NCBI RefSeq assembly: GCF_002422095.1
Contig: NZ_DITB01000019.1
Span: 1-17,470 of the forward strand
DNA from: Flavobacterium sp. UBA6195
GTDB lineage: Bacteria; Bacteroidota; Bacteroidia; Flavobacteriales; Flavobacteriaceae
Direction of reading: 5' to 3'
DNA: 17,470 nucleotides
Below are positions 8,496-15,965 of this stretch, in pieces (position 1 is the first letter of the stretch; the number at the start of each line of letters is the position of its first letter). The notes under the pieces are model-generated. The model saw only the letters and a program-made list of their open reading frames with translations, ran no database searches and was not told the origin of the DNA. A program made the translations under genes and the position numbers.

Positions 8496-8527
8496 TAGGT
8501 GTACCACTTTTTTTTCTAGGTGTACCA
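8496..8527. repeat. 11-bp direct repeat TAGGTGTACCA, 21-bp spacing, before the integrase
   Basis: TAGGTGTACCA occurs at 8496-8506 and 8517-8527, each followed by a run of Ts. The 21-base spacing is two helical turns, so both copies face the same side of DNA. The unit has partial dyad symmetry (GGT/ACC). Such repeats near an attachment site may be integrase arm sites, excisionase sites or an operator. Confidence 0.8.
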
Positions 8528-8548
8528 TTTTTTAAAACTATAAATCAA

Positions 8549-9784
8549 ATGAATAATTATAAATTATCAATTTTATTCTTGCTTCAAAAAGCTAGGATAA
8601 ATAAACTTGGAAAATGTCCTTTAAGATGCAGAATAACATATCAAGAAAAAAGATATGAATTTTCAATAGGAGTTTTAATAAACCCTAATCTTTGGAACAG
8701 TAAACTCCAATTAGTAAAACCTCCAAATGAAGAAAATACAAATATCAATAGCCAATTGAGCCTGATTAAATCAAAAATTAATCAGGCTTTTTTGTTGCTT
8801 CAAATTAAAAAACAAGATTTTGATGTTGTTGATATCTATAAAATTTACAAAGGAGAAAAACCAAAAGCAGAAAAGGCTGTATTAGAAGTTTATCAAGAAT
8901 ACATGGTCAGGTTAAAAAAACTCTTAGACAAAGAAATACAGCAGGTTACTTACAATAAGTACATGGAATCTTTTAACCATTTAAAAAACTTTGTAAAATA
9001 CAAGTTTAAAACCAATGATATCAAGTTGAAAGATATCAAAAATAACTTTTTAGATGAGTTTGAATTTTATTTAAAAATAGACGTTGATAAAAAAAAAGGT
9101 TTAGCACAAAGTACAATTAATAAAGTTATTCAAAGGTTTAGAAGAATAATTAAGTTTGCAATTTCTGAAGGCTACTTAGAAAAAGATCCATTTATGTTGT
9201 ATAAAGCCAAATCAGTTAGTAAAAATATTGTTTTCTTAACAAAAGCAGAACTTAACCAATTAGAAAAACATCAATTTAAAACAGAAAGAATTAATAACGT
9301 TAAGTTGCTGTTTGTTTTTTGTTGCTACACCGGATTAGCTTTTAAAGAAATGAGCCTATTAAAAAAAAGAGACATTATAACAGGTTATGATAACAACTTA
9401 TGGATTGTAATTAAAAGAAGTAAAACATTAAGGGAGTATAAAATTCCTCTTCTTCCAAAGGCAAGAGAAATCATTGCACATTTTGATGACACCAATTCTG
9501 ATTTTTGCTTTCCCAACATTTCCAATCAAAAGTTTAATGAATACCTTAAAGAAATTGCTGATGTTGTCGGATTACAAAAAACATTAACTCATCATATAGC
9601 TAGAAAAACATTTGCTTCTACAGTTTTACTAAACAATGGTGTGCCTATGGAAGTTGTTTCAGAACTATTAGGGCATTCAAAAATTACCACTACTCAAGGG
9701 CATTATGCAAAGGTTGTTCAAAGTCAAATTAGTAGCCAGATATCAATTTTGACTAAAAAGCTGGAAGGATTAGATAAAAATTAA
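8549..9784 (+). CDS. Tyrosine recombinase (integrase) of an integrative element
   Basis: This 411-residue protein cuts and rejoins DNA at attachment sites through a covalent tyrosine intermediate. The N-terminal 100 residues resemble the Bacteroidota arm-binding domain (short beta region with a WN-type turn); residues about 120-220 are the SAM-like core-binding domain. The catalytic domain carries H349-x-x-R352, H376 in LLGHSKITTT and the nucleophile Y386 in GHYAKV. At the usual first-arginine position the sequence is TGLA (A264), a variation I recall in other Bacteroidota integrases. The ATG at 8549 starts at the conserved N-terminus (MNNYKLS); upstream in-frame codons to 8411 run through the repeats and terminator and are not credible. 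Its place beside tRNA-Asp marks an element end. Confidence 0.93.
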   Translation: MNNYKLSILFLLQKARINKLGKCPLRCRITYQEKRYEFSIGVLINPNLWNSKLQLVKPPNEENTNINSQLSLIKSKINQAFLLLQIKKQDFDVVDIYKIYKGEKPKAEKAVLEVYQEYMVRLKKLLDKEIQQVTYNKYMESFNHLKNFVKYKFKTNDIKLKDIKNNFLDEFEFYLKIDVDKKKGLAQSTINKVIQRFRRIIKFAISEGYLEKDPFMLYKAKSVSKNIVFLTKAELNQLEKHQFKTERINNVKLLFVFCCYTGLAFKEMSLLKKRDIITGYDNNLWIVIKRSKTLREYKIPLLPKAREIIAHFDDTNSDFCFPNISNQKFNEYLKEIADVVGLQKTLTHHIARKTFASTVLLNNGVPMEVVSELLGHSKITTTQGHYAKVVQSQISSQISILTKKLEGLDKN

Positions 9785-9824
9785 TTCAAGTTGTTTATTT
9801 TTACTCATATAGAAAGTTTTTATT

Positions 9825-12293
9825 ATGAGTTTAATAGATTTTGAATTAATTGATTTACCTGTAGAATTTAAGCAAATTAACCCAGATGATTTTGACAATA
9901 CTTTATACAACGTTGCACCAAAAACAATCATTACTCCTAATGATCAAGGATTTATTTCACCCCAAATTGTATCTAACTTAATCCCTAAATTACATACAAA
10001 GGATACAGTGGTTATTAATGCTGGAGTAGGGCAAGGTAAATCTTACTCTGTTATTGAATTGATTAAGGAGTATTCAAAATTAGAGGAGTATGTGGTTATT
10101 TTAGCAGTTCCTTTCAATAATTTAATTAATCAATATGTAGCTGACTTAACTGCAGAAAGCGACATTAACACTTCTAGTGTTTTCAACATGATGAAGATTA
10201 ATAATTATACTTTTGAAACCTTTACAAATACTCCTTTAAACTATGGATTTTTTAGTGACGTTGATGCTGTAAATGAATTTCAACCTGAAAATTTTAAGGT
10301 TCATGTAATGTCAATTAATGCACTTCTAGGAAACTCAGGTGATAACATCCTGTTTCAATCTAATAAAAAAGTAAAATATTTCAACTCACTTCAAACTTAT
10401 TGCGAAGCAAACAACAAAAAAATCATTTTGTTTTTTGATGAAATTCATGATAGTATTCACAATTTTAGAGAAGATTTAATTTATGGCTTCTGGAGATATC
10501 AAAATTTGATACATAAAATTTTTGTTGTAAGTGCAACATTTAATGAGGCTTCAAAGGAGGTTATTAAATACCTTTCGGAGTTTACTAATAAAGAAATTCA
10601 AATACTAGAATCTGAAAGAATAGTATTTCCTGATAAACAAAGCCAACTGCATTTAATCTTCAATGAAAAATATGATTTAACTAAGAACGATAACTTTATG
10701 AAGTTGTTTGAAAGAGCTGCAAATAATAAAACAAGTTTTGATTTTATTGTGTATTCCAAAAAACAGATAGAAAGTAATTTCAAGGCTAATCCAGATGTAA
10801 ATCAGATTTTGCAATTATCAGGCTGTAGAATTAATTATTGCTACGCAGATACTTTTGATACAGCTAATGATGTTGCTAAATATGAAGTTGATGCAATCAA
10901 TATAGGAACTAATTTTACTACAGGAGTAAACATTACAAAAGAAAACCATGTAATGTTTATATTTATTCCGATTGCTCTAGATAAAAGTTTTATAAACAAT
11001 AATGGTGTTTTTAGGTCTATCCCTAATTCAGTTATACAAGCCTTAGCAAGACAAAGAAAAGCAGGTGATATTTATATTATTATGCCACCTCCTAAAGGTA
11101 TTAAACCTGAATCTTTACCTTTTCCAATAGATACTAATCAAAAAATAATTGAAATTGTAAACAAGTTTAAATCTTATGGTTCTGAAGATGTAAGTTATAC
11201 CAATATCAATAAACAAAAAGATATTCTTGACAAGGTATATAATTCTATTAAAGAAAGAGCTAAAAGTGCAGAACTTAATATTGGTAATGCTGTAGGTAAT
11301 AGATTTGGGATGAATAGATTGCAATTACCTGCTAAAGAAATTTTTATTCTAGAAAAAGGAGAACAATATCTATCAGACAATTTTTTTGATGGAAGTATAA
11401 GTACTTACATTTTTTGGGCAGCTATTACTAATCAGTTTTTAAACTGCAGATTAACAAGTGTATTTAAAAATGATGAGTTGTTTTTTACCTCTGAAGATAT
11501 TCAAGAAAAGGTATTTCAGTTTTATGATAATGTAGTTAGGAATCATTTAATTACAGATGATGATGGTTTACTTTTACATAGTATTTCAGGAATTAAACTA
11601 TTTGAAGCCTTAGAAAATGAGATAATCAATTCAAAAGTAGTTTACATCAATAGTAAAAAAGCAACAAAAAAAGATTATGAGTTAATACGATTACTCATTC
11701 TTCATGTAATTGTTTATCAAAACCAAAAAGAATTTCAAATTAATCAATCTAAAAACCTGCTTTTTATTTATTATTTGCAATCATGTGTAACATATGCAAA
11801 AAAAGTCAATTTTAATGAGGAAAATAAAGATACGTTATCAACAAGTGAAATTACTTTAGATGAGAATTTATTCCAATTAATATCCATCTACAAAGACATT
11901 GTTTTTTTTATAGAAGAAATAATGCAAATGATAGTTCAAACAAGATCAAGAGCTGGAAAACCTGTTAAAAACTTGATTGGTATTAGTCCAAATTCAGGTT
12001 TTATATCATTATTCAGAGAAAAAGACATGGCTTCAAAATTGAATTATCTAAAAGCAAACGACAGATTCTTAAGTACAAATATTTTTCCATTTAAGGACAC
12101 ATATAGTAGGCTAAATAATGAAGAAAATCAAGTACTTTTCTTTTACGGAAAGCTTCTAGACTTAGTCTTAAAAATTGACGGAAGTTATAGATATTGTGGC
12201 AATAGATATCATTTAATAACAGAAATTTACGACATTAACACATTAAAACTACACAATTTTCTATACACTGATTTTTCAGATTATGTAATATAA
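9825..12293 (+). CDS. SF2-type helicase/ATPase with unassigned C-terminal region
   Basis: This 822-residue protein carries superfamily 2 helicase motifs: Walker A AGVGQGKS at 66-73 (K72), motif II DEIH at 205-208, motif III SAT at 236-238 and a motif VI-like QALARQRKAGD at 405-415 with R409 and R411. The helicase core thus covers about residues 55-430 and should use ATP to translocate on or unwind nucleic acid. The remaining 390 residues match nothing I recognise; no zinc or primase motif stands out. It starts 40 bases after the integrase stop and probably shares its transcript. A hairpin terminator follows at 12365. In this setting a role in replication or recombination of the element is likely, but the family could also be a defence helicase. 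Confidence 0.85.
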   Translation: MSLIDFELIDLPVEFKQINPDDFDNTLYNVAPKTIITPNDQGFISPQIVSNLIPKLHTKDTVVINAGVGQGKSYSVIELIKEYSKLEEYVVILAVPFNNLINQYVADLTAESDINTSSVFNMMKINNYTFETFTNTPLNYGFFSDVDAVNEFQPENFKVHVMSINALLGNSGDNILFQSNKKVKYFNSLQTYCEANNKKIILFFDEIHDSIHNFREDLIYGFWRYQNLIHKIFVVSATFNEASKEVIKYLSEFTNKEIQILESERIVFPDKQSQLHLIFNEKYDLTKNDNFMKLFERAANNKTSFDFIVYSKKQIESNFKANPDVNQILQLSGCRINYCYADTFDTANDVAKYEVDAINIGTNFTTGVNITKENHVMFIFIPIALDKSFINNNGVFRSIPNSVIQALARQRKAGDIYIIMPPPKGIKPESLPFPIDTNQKIIEIVNKFKSYGSEDVSYTNINKQKDILDKVYNSIKERAKSAELNIGNAVGNRFGMNRLQLPAKEIFILEKGEQYLSDNFFDGSISTYIFWAAITNQFLNCRLTSVFKNDELFFTSEDIQEKVFQFYDNVVRNHLITDDDGLLLHSISGIKLFEALENEIINSKVVYINSKKATKKDYELIRLLILHVIVYQNQKEFQINQSKNLLFIYYLQSCVTYAKKVNFNEENKDTLSTSEITLDENLFQLISIYKDIVFFIEEIMQMIVQTRSRAGKPVKNLIGISPNSGFISLFREKDMASKLNYLKANDRFLSTNIFPFKDTYSRLNNEENQVLFFYGKLLDLVLKIDGSYRYCGNRYHLITEIYDINTLKLHNFLYTDFSDYVI

Positions 12294-12298
12294 AAATA

Positions 12299-12345
12299 TG
12301 TCACTTTATCCGAAGCCCCTTATATATTTTAAGGATATAGTGACA
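12299..12345. repeat. 13-bp imperfect inverted repeat after the helicase gene
   Basis: The arms 12299-12311 and 12333-12345 (TGTCACTTTATCC and GGATATAGTGACA) pair with one mismatch around a 21-base loop. Within it CCTTA (12318-12322) can instead pair with TAAGG (12330-12334), so two foldings compete. There is no T tract, so it is unlikely to be a simple terminator. Confidence 0.7.
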
Positions 12346-12364
12346 CAATTAAATTAATCACCTT

Positions 12365-12392
12365 AAGCTAATCTATACAGATTAGCTTTTTT
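12365..12392 (+). terminator. Rho-independent terminator after the helicase gene
   Basis: A perfect 10-bp stem AAGCTAATCT (12365-12374) / AGATTAGCTT (12379-12388) with loop ATAC runs into six Ts (12387-12392). It ends the integrase-helicase transcript 32 bases before the next start codon. Confidence 0.9.
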
Positions 12393-12424
12393 AATTTAAA
12401 TTATTAACAATAAATTCTTAAATC

Positions 12425-13285
12425 ATGCAATTACAAAAATCACAAAGAAATAAAGCCAAGATAAAAATGGCTTTACAAGGGCCATCAGGTTCAGGTAAAA
12501 CAATGAGTGCTCTTCTAATAGCTCAAGGGCTTACAAATGGAGACATGAGTAAAGTTGCTGTCATTGATACAGAAAATGGCTCAGCTAATCTTTATGCACA
12601 CTTGGGAGAATATAGTGTGCTTAACTTAAGTAATCCGCATTCTCCTGAAAGATATATACAAGCTATTGATGTTTGTATCAATTCCGGAATTGAAGTCATC
12701 ATTATTGATTCCACAAGTCATTGTTGGGATTTCTTAATTGACTATCATGCTTCATTGCCTGGAAATAGTTTTACCAATTGGAGCAAAATTACTCCTATGC
12801 AAAAAGCATTTGTAGATAAGATATTGAATTGCAATGCTCATGTTATTGCCACCATGAGGGTAAAACAAGATTATGTCATTAGTGAAAAGAATGGCAAAAT
12901 GGTTCCAGAGAAAGTAGGCTTAAAAGCAATCCAAAGAGATGAGATTAGTTATGAGTTTACAATAGTTTTTGATATTGACAGCAAACACTTTGCAACTGCC
13001 TCTAAAGACAGGACTCTACTTTTTGAAGGGAAACCCCAATTTCTTATCAGTACTCATACAGGGAAAAAGATATTAGAATGGTGTAATAGTACCATGACAA
13101 AAACTGAAATGCAACAGAAAATAGTAGAGTGTATGAATTTACAGGAACTATCTGATTTGTATCATAACAATCTTGATTTAGCCAAGAGTTTAGAACAAGA
13201 ATTCATAAACAAAAAGAACCTTTTAACTAACCTTATTTCTAATGTATCAAAAAATGGAAACGGAACTTATCCTCACACCAGTTAA
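12425..13285 (+). CDS. RecA-like AAA ATPase (AAA_24 / Sak4-like)
   Basis: This 286-residue protein is a phage-type nucleotide-binding ATPase. Walker A is GPSGSGKT at 19-26 (K25, T26), an AVIDTENGSA strand with D48/E50 follows, and Walker B is VIIIDSTSH with D95. A conserved central MRVKQDYV segment occurs near 152-159. The core of about 230 residues resembles the AAA_24 family, which includes Sak4 single-strand annealing ATPases of phages; the last 60 residues are an additional helical, charged tail. Sak4 proteins promote single-strand annealing with an SSB partner, so a recombination role is reasonable here. It overlaps the DUF3871 gene by 32-44 bases, implying translational coupling. The ATG at 12425 sits directly before the conserved core. 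The exact subfamily is inferred from motifs. Confidence 0.85.
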   Translation: MQLQKSQRNKAKIKMALQGPSGSGKTMSALLIAQGLTNGDMSKVAVIDTENGSANLYAHLGEYSVLNLSNPHSPERYIQAIDVCINSGIEVIIIDSTSHCWDFLIDYHASLPGNSFTNWSKITPMQKAFVDKILNCNAHVIATMRVKQDYVISEKNGKMVPEKVGLKAIQRDEISYEFTIVFDIDSKHFATASKDRTLLFEGKPQFLISTHTGKKILEWCNSTMTKTEMQQKIVECMNLQELSDLYHNNLDLAKSLEQEFINKKNLLTNLISNVSKNGNGTYPHTS

Positions 13286-14282
13286 ATCTGAACAAAATGC
13301 ACCAATACTCTTAAAGCAAGAAAGTGAAGTTATTTCTTCTAGGAGTACACCTAAAATTGTTGCTAAATCTCCCTTTATAGAGGCTAACACAGAAGAGGTT
13401 AGCCTTTCTCATTTAAAAGGAGACTGCATTATTCCTGTCTTCACAAAAGACAATGAAATTACTATTTCTCATCAGGAATTTATTGAAACAGCTTATGCTT
13501 CAATTGTAAAAGTATTTCCAAATGAAGTTATAGATAAACCTGAAATTAGAACAAGTCACCTCATTAGAGGCAGAACTCCTGATGCACTTCATGTTCCTGC
13601 TAAAGAATTAACAGAACATCAAAGAACAATGTATTATGAAAGAATGGCTTTTGCATTTAGAATCCCCTCAATAACAGCCAATATAAATGGCAATCTTTTG
13701 GCTTTAACAGTTGGAGGAGTTAGAGCTTACAATACAGAAAACTTATATAACAAAAAAAGTTATGAAAAGTTTAAGTTCTTTATTGGTTTTCAAAATATGG
13801 TGTGTTGTAATATGTGTATTTCTACTGATGGTTTTAAAGATGAAATCAAGGTAATGAGTACATCTGATTTAATAGTTAGAATGTCTAATGTTCTTGAAAA
13901 TTATCTTCCTGACCAACATTTAAAAGAGATGCAAGATTTACAGAATTATCATCTTTCAGAAAGTCAATTTGCTCAAATTATAGGTAAAAGTAGGCTGTAT
14001 AACTATCTTCCAAAAAAGGAGAAATTAATACTTCCTGAATTACTGATGAATGATGGTCATATTTCCACCATAGCCAAAGACTACTATAATGATGAAAGTT
14101 TTTGTAGACAAGAAAATGGAGATATTAACCTTTGGAACATGTTTAACCTTTTTACAGGAGCTAATAAAAGCTCCTACATTGACACTTTCCTCTCAAGAGG
14201 AGTGAATGCCTTTGATTTTAGTAAAGGCATCTCAAAAGCACTGAGTGATAGGAATTCAAACTATGCTTGGTTTTTGAGTTAA
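13242..14282 (+). CDS. DUF3871 family protein
   Basis: This 346-residue protein resembles DUF3871, a family found mainly in Bacteroidota mobile elements, from the central segments IRTSHLIRGRTPDALHVPA, MAFAFRIPS and LTVGGVRAYN and the C-terminal NLWNMFNLFTGANKSSYID. Its function is unknown; the layout recalls phage/plasmid DUF932 proteins, which is only an impression. The first 60 residues are Ser/Glu-rich and probably flexible. Two starts are possible, ATG 13242 and ATG 13254 (four codons later); both overlap the upstream ATPase gene in another frame, so the two proteins are probably made together. A perfect GC-rich hairpin follows the stop. Confidence 0.85.
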   Translation: MYQKMETELILTPVKSEQNAPILLKQESEVISSRSTPKIVAKSPFIEANTEEVSLSHLKGDCIIPVFTKDNEITISHQEFIETAYASIVKVFPNEVIDKPEIRTSHLIRGRTPDALHVPAKELTEHQRTMYYERMAFAFRIPSITANINGNLLALTVGGVRAYNTENLYNKKSYEKFKFFIGFQNMVCCNMCISTDGFKDEIKVMSTSDLIVRMSNVLENYLPDQHLKEMQDLQNYHLSESQFAQIIGKSRLYNYLPKKEKLILPELLMNDGHISTIAKDYYNDESFCRQENGDINLWNMFNLFTGANKSSYIDTFLSRGVNAFDFSKGISKALSDRNSNYAWFLS

Positions 14283-14310
14283 AAACGGAGCCTCAAAAGA
14301 GGCTCCTATT
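14283..14310. terminator. Bidirectional terminator between convergent genes
   Basis: GGAGCCTC (14287-14294) and GAGGCTCC (14299-14306) form a perfect 8-bp stem with an AAAA loop. On the minus strand it is followed by a T run (complement of 14281-14285), a good terminator for the membrane-protein gene whose stop codon abuts it; on the plus strand the T tract is weak but the stem can end the DUF3871 transcript. Confidence 0.85.
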
Positions 14311-15121
14311 CATCTTCATCCAAGGAAGAATTCACATTAGTATTATCAAAATATACTTCAAATTTTATTTTCAAAATAGATTTAGCATCATAAAGAAAAT
14401 ATAAGCTAGCTATAGATATTAAAATTATTATAGATTTATATATCCACTTTTCTTCTTTATTGAGAACAAGCATAATTAAAGCTATAATAACACCTAAAAC
14501 TATAATATAATACCAAAGGGTAATTATTGCAAAAAATATTACGAATACATAATAAAGTAAAGGCACTATTATAACAGAAGCATAAAAAATAAAATAGCCT
14601 TTCAAAAACAAAACACCATCGTCTTTCCCTTTATACAAAGTAAATATCAATGGGATTGCTGAAAGCACAAATAACATTATACCTATAGTAAAATAAGTAA
14701 ATTCATGGCTTTCATATTTAAATTCCTTGTAAATTAAATAACCAATACCACCTAGCAAAGCCGCAAAAAAAGCTAAAGCAAAAACACCCCAGACAGTCTC
14801 TGTTAGTTTTTCTTTAAAGTTTTTCTTTTCTGTTGGAGGTATTTCTTTCCTGTATAATAAATCTACAGTTCCTATTTCATTAGACAAGTCTGTAATTGAA
14901 AGTTCTTTATCTGTAATATGATTAATTTTGCCTTTCCAAGTTTGGTTAAAATTTACACCATGTTTTATTATTATTTCATTATTCTCAATAAACCAATTCC
15001 CTATATCTTGAGAGTTTTCTTTAATCCAATGAATAATCATATTGCCTTGTTTGTCAAAAACATAACTAATAAAATCGTTTTCCCACTTCCCAATTATTTT
15101 TTCTTTGTAAAAATTTATCAT
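14306..15121 (-). CDS. Putative membrane protein with N-terminal lipocalin-like domain
   Basis: This 271-residue protein is read on the minus strand, opposite to its neighbours. Residues about 1-90 look like a lipocalin-like beta domain (KIIGKWEND, GNMIIHW, GNWFIENNEIII, WKGKI, ELSITDL), predicted from alternating hydrophobic residues. Five to six hydrophobic segments follow from about residue 108 to 250 (for example VWGVFALAFFAALLGGIGYLI and FTIGIMLFVLSAIPLIFTL), then a short acidic tail ending DEDE. There is no signal peptide, so the lipocalin-like part is likely cytoplasmic. An in-frame TTG two codons upstream (15127) was not used because ATG 15121 is available. It is probably cargo; I recognise no function. 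An unusual leader precedes it. Confidence 0.75.
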   Translation of the reverse strand: MINFYKEKIIGKWENDFISYVFDKQGNMIIHWIKENSQDIGNWFIENNEIIIKHGVNFNQTWKGKINHITDKELSITDLSNEIGTVDLLYRKEIPPTEKKNFKEKLTETVWGVFALAFFAALLGGIGYLIYKEFKYESHEFTYFTIGIMLFVLSAIPLIFTLYKGKDDGVLFLKGYFIFYASVIIVPLLYYVFVIFFAIITLWYYIIVLGVIIALIMLVLNKEEKWIYKSIIILISIASLYFLYDAKSILKIKFEVYFDNTNVNSSLDEDE

Positions 15122-15147
15122 AATCAACTATTCTCTACAATTTCTAT

Positions 15148-15300
15148 TTACTCATCTGTTAACACATACAATTCATATACCATTTCATTAAAAGCTTTAT
15201 ATATGGCATCAATAGTAGCTTTTAACTCCAAAGCTTTTTGAACTATTGCATAAAAGTAGTAAAATTATCTCCTAAATTTTTTTAAATTTTTTTTAAGCAT
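15148..15300 (-). pseudogene. Possible broken small ORF in the leader of the membrane-protein gene
   Basis: On the minus strand, ATG at 15300-15298 is preceded by a GGTGGAG Shine-Dalgarno-like sequence and encodes an 11-residue basic peptide (MLKKNLKKFRR) ending at TAA 15265. The same frame then continues open for 38 codons (…ALELKATIDAIYKAFNEMVYELYVLTDE) to a stop at 15148. An AGGAG sequence lies at 15273-15269 with a two-codon ATG-CAA-TAG reading frame downstream. The runs of seven and eight A residues invite frameshifts. It may be a decayed small gene, two coupled peptides or a leader peptide; coding is not proven. Confidence 0.3.
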
Positions 15301-15341
15301 ACTCCACCTTGTATCAAAACCCCCACCAATTCTTAGTGATT

Positions 15342-15362
15342 ACAATACCCCTCCGGTATTGT
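15342..15362. repeat. 8-bp inverted repeat with a CCTCC/GGAGG loop
   Basis: ACAATACC (15342-15349) and GGTATTGT (15355-15362) are perfectly complementary with a 5-base loop. On the minus strand the loop reads GGAGG, a perfect Shine-Dalgarno core; on the plus strand it reads CCTCC, the anti-Shine-Dalgarno core. It lies at the predicted 5' end of the minus-strand transcript and upstream of the gene at 15475. Confidence 0.7.
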
Positions 15363-15370
15363 TTATAGTG

Positions 15371-15378
15371 CAAAATTA
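15371..15378 (-). promoter_or_regulatory. Candidate minus-strand promoter -7 element
   Basis: The minus strand reads TAATTTTG, an exact match to TAnnTTTG, with a predicted start near 15364. No clear -33 TTTG was found 17-23 bases upstream. Transcription from here would begin at the hairpin of 15342-15362 and run through the small ORF into the membrane-protein gene, giving a leader of about 240 bases. Confidence 0.4.
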
Positions 15379-15474
15379 TTCTGCAGGTAAATTTATCTTG
15401 AGTTGAAAGCCAAGAGTTTTTATCTGGAAAAGTATTGTACAAAATCTTAATGTTTAACTCAAAAACTAGAAAAG

Positions 15475-15876
15475 ATGGTAAGAATTGTAAATTATCAAAA
15501 AAGAACAACAGAGGAAGGAAAAGCATTCTTTACTCTAGAACTACAAGGCGGGATTGAAATAGTAAAATCCCAAGAAACAGGAAGACATTACATTACTGCT
15601 AGAAAAGCTACTATGTCATGTACTTTTGATGAATTAACTTGTCAGGCATTAATTGGAACAGAATTGCCAGGCTCTGTTAGAAAAGTGAATTGTGAAGAAT
15701 ATGATTACACCATTAAAGAAACAGGTGAAATCATTACACTATCACACAGATATGAATATGTAGAGCAGGAAACACAAGCAAATGCTCCACAAATGAGTAA
15801 TGCTACAATTGATGACTTTATGAGTAAAGTCCCAGTTGGGAATGCTTTTTCCACTAATGGACAATTAGTTCATTAG
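15475..15876 (+). CDS. Small protein of unknown function, possibly SSB-like OB-fold
   Basis: This 133-residue protein is composed of short beta-type segments over residues 1-100 (VRIVNYQKRT, FFTLELQGGIEIVKS, HYITARKATMSCTF, ITLSHRYEYVEQ), followed by a low-complexity Gln/Asn/Ala-rich tail. This layout suits a small OB-fold such as a mobile-element single-strand binding protein, but the tail lacks the acidic DDxxPF end that bacterial SSBs use to recruit partners. Its place between a Sak4-like ATPase and a RadC gene fits such a role. I do not recognise a named family, so the SSB reading is inference. The ATG at 15475 is the only sensible start and a terminator hairpin follows the stop. Confidence 0.75.
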   Translation: MVRIVNYQKRTTEEGKAFFTLELQGGIEIVKSQETGRHYITARKATMSCTFDELTCQALIGTELPGSVRKVNCEEYDYTIKETGEIITLSHRYEYVEQETQANAPQMSNATIDDFMSKVPVGNAFSTNGQLVH

Positions 15877-15886
15877 AATTTCCTTG

Positions 15887-15948
15887 GTCCAAAATTTATG
15901 AACTGCTTTAAGTGTAGTAGGTAAATTTTGGACTTTTATTTTTTTTAA
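15887..15948 (+). terminator. Rho-independent terminator after the SSB-like gene
   Basis: GTCCAAAATTTA (15887-15898) pairs perfectly with TAAATTTTGGAC (15922-15933), 12 bp, and a T-rich tract (15934-15947) follows. The 23-base loop can form an inner stem ACTGC/GTAGT with one G-T pair. It lies 18 bases before the RadC gene, which may therefore depend on readthrough. Confidence 0.85.
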
Positions 15949-15965
15949 TCTTAACACAGAAAAAG

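Larger units (their letters stand above)
15128..15474. other. 347-base intergenic region without a confident gene
   Basis: Between the divergent genes at 15121 (minus) and 15475 (plus) the sequence holds the possible broken small ORF, the GGAGG-loop hairpin and a minus-strand -7 element. No clear promoter for the plus-strand gene at 15475 was identified; TATCTTGA at 15394-15401 is only a weak resemblance. Confidence 0.6.

Noticed and set aside
8411..8548. Upstream extension of the integrase frame
   Set aside because: It reads through the end of a terminator and the phased direct repeats, has low-complexity composition, and the conserved N-terminus begins at 8549.
10598..11380. Minus-strand frames inside the helicase gene
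   Set aside because: They are short AT-rich shadows of a well-supported coding region.
14918..15241. Plus-strand frame of 107 codons
   Set aside because: It is the shadow of the minus-strand membrane-protein gene and its leader, with no ribosome binding site or protein-like pattern.
15148..15300. Toxin-antitoxin pair interpretation of the small frames
   Set aside because: An in-frame stop splits them and neither part resembles a known toxin or antitoxin; kept only as a possible broken ORF or leader peptide.
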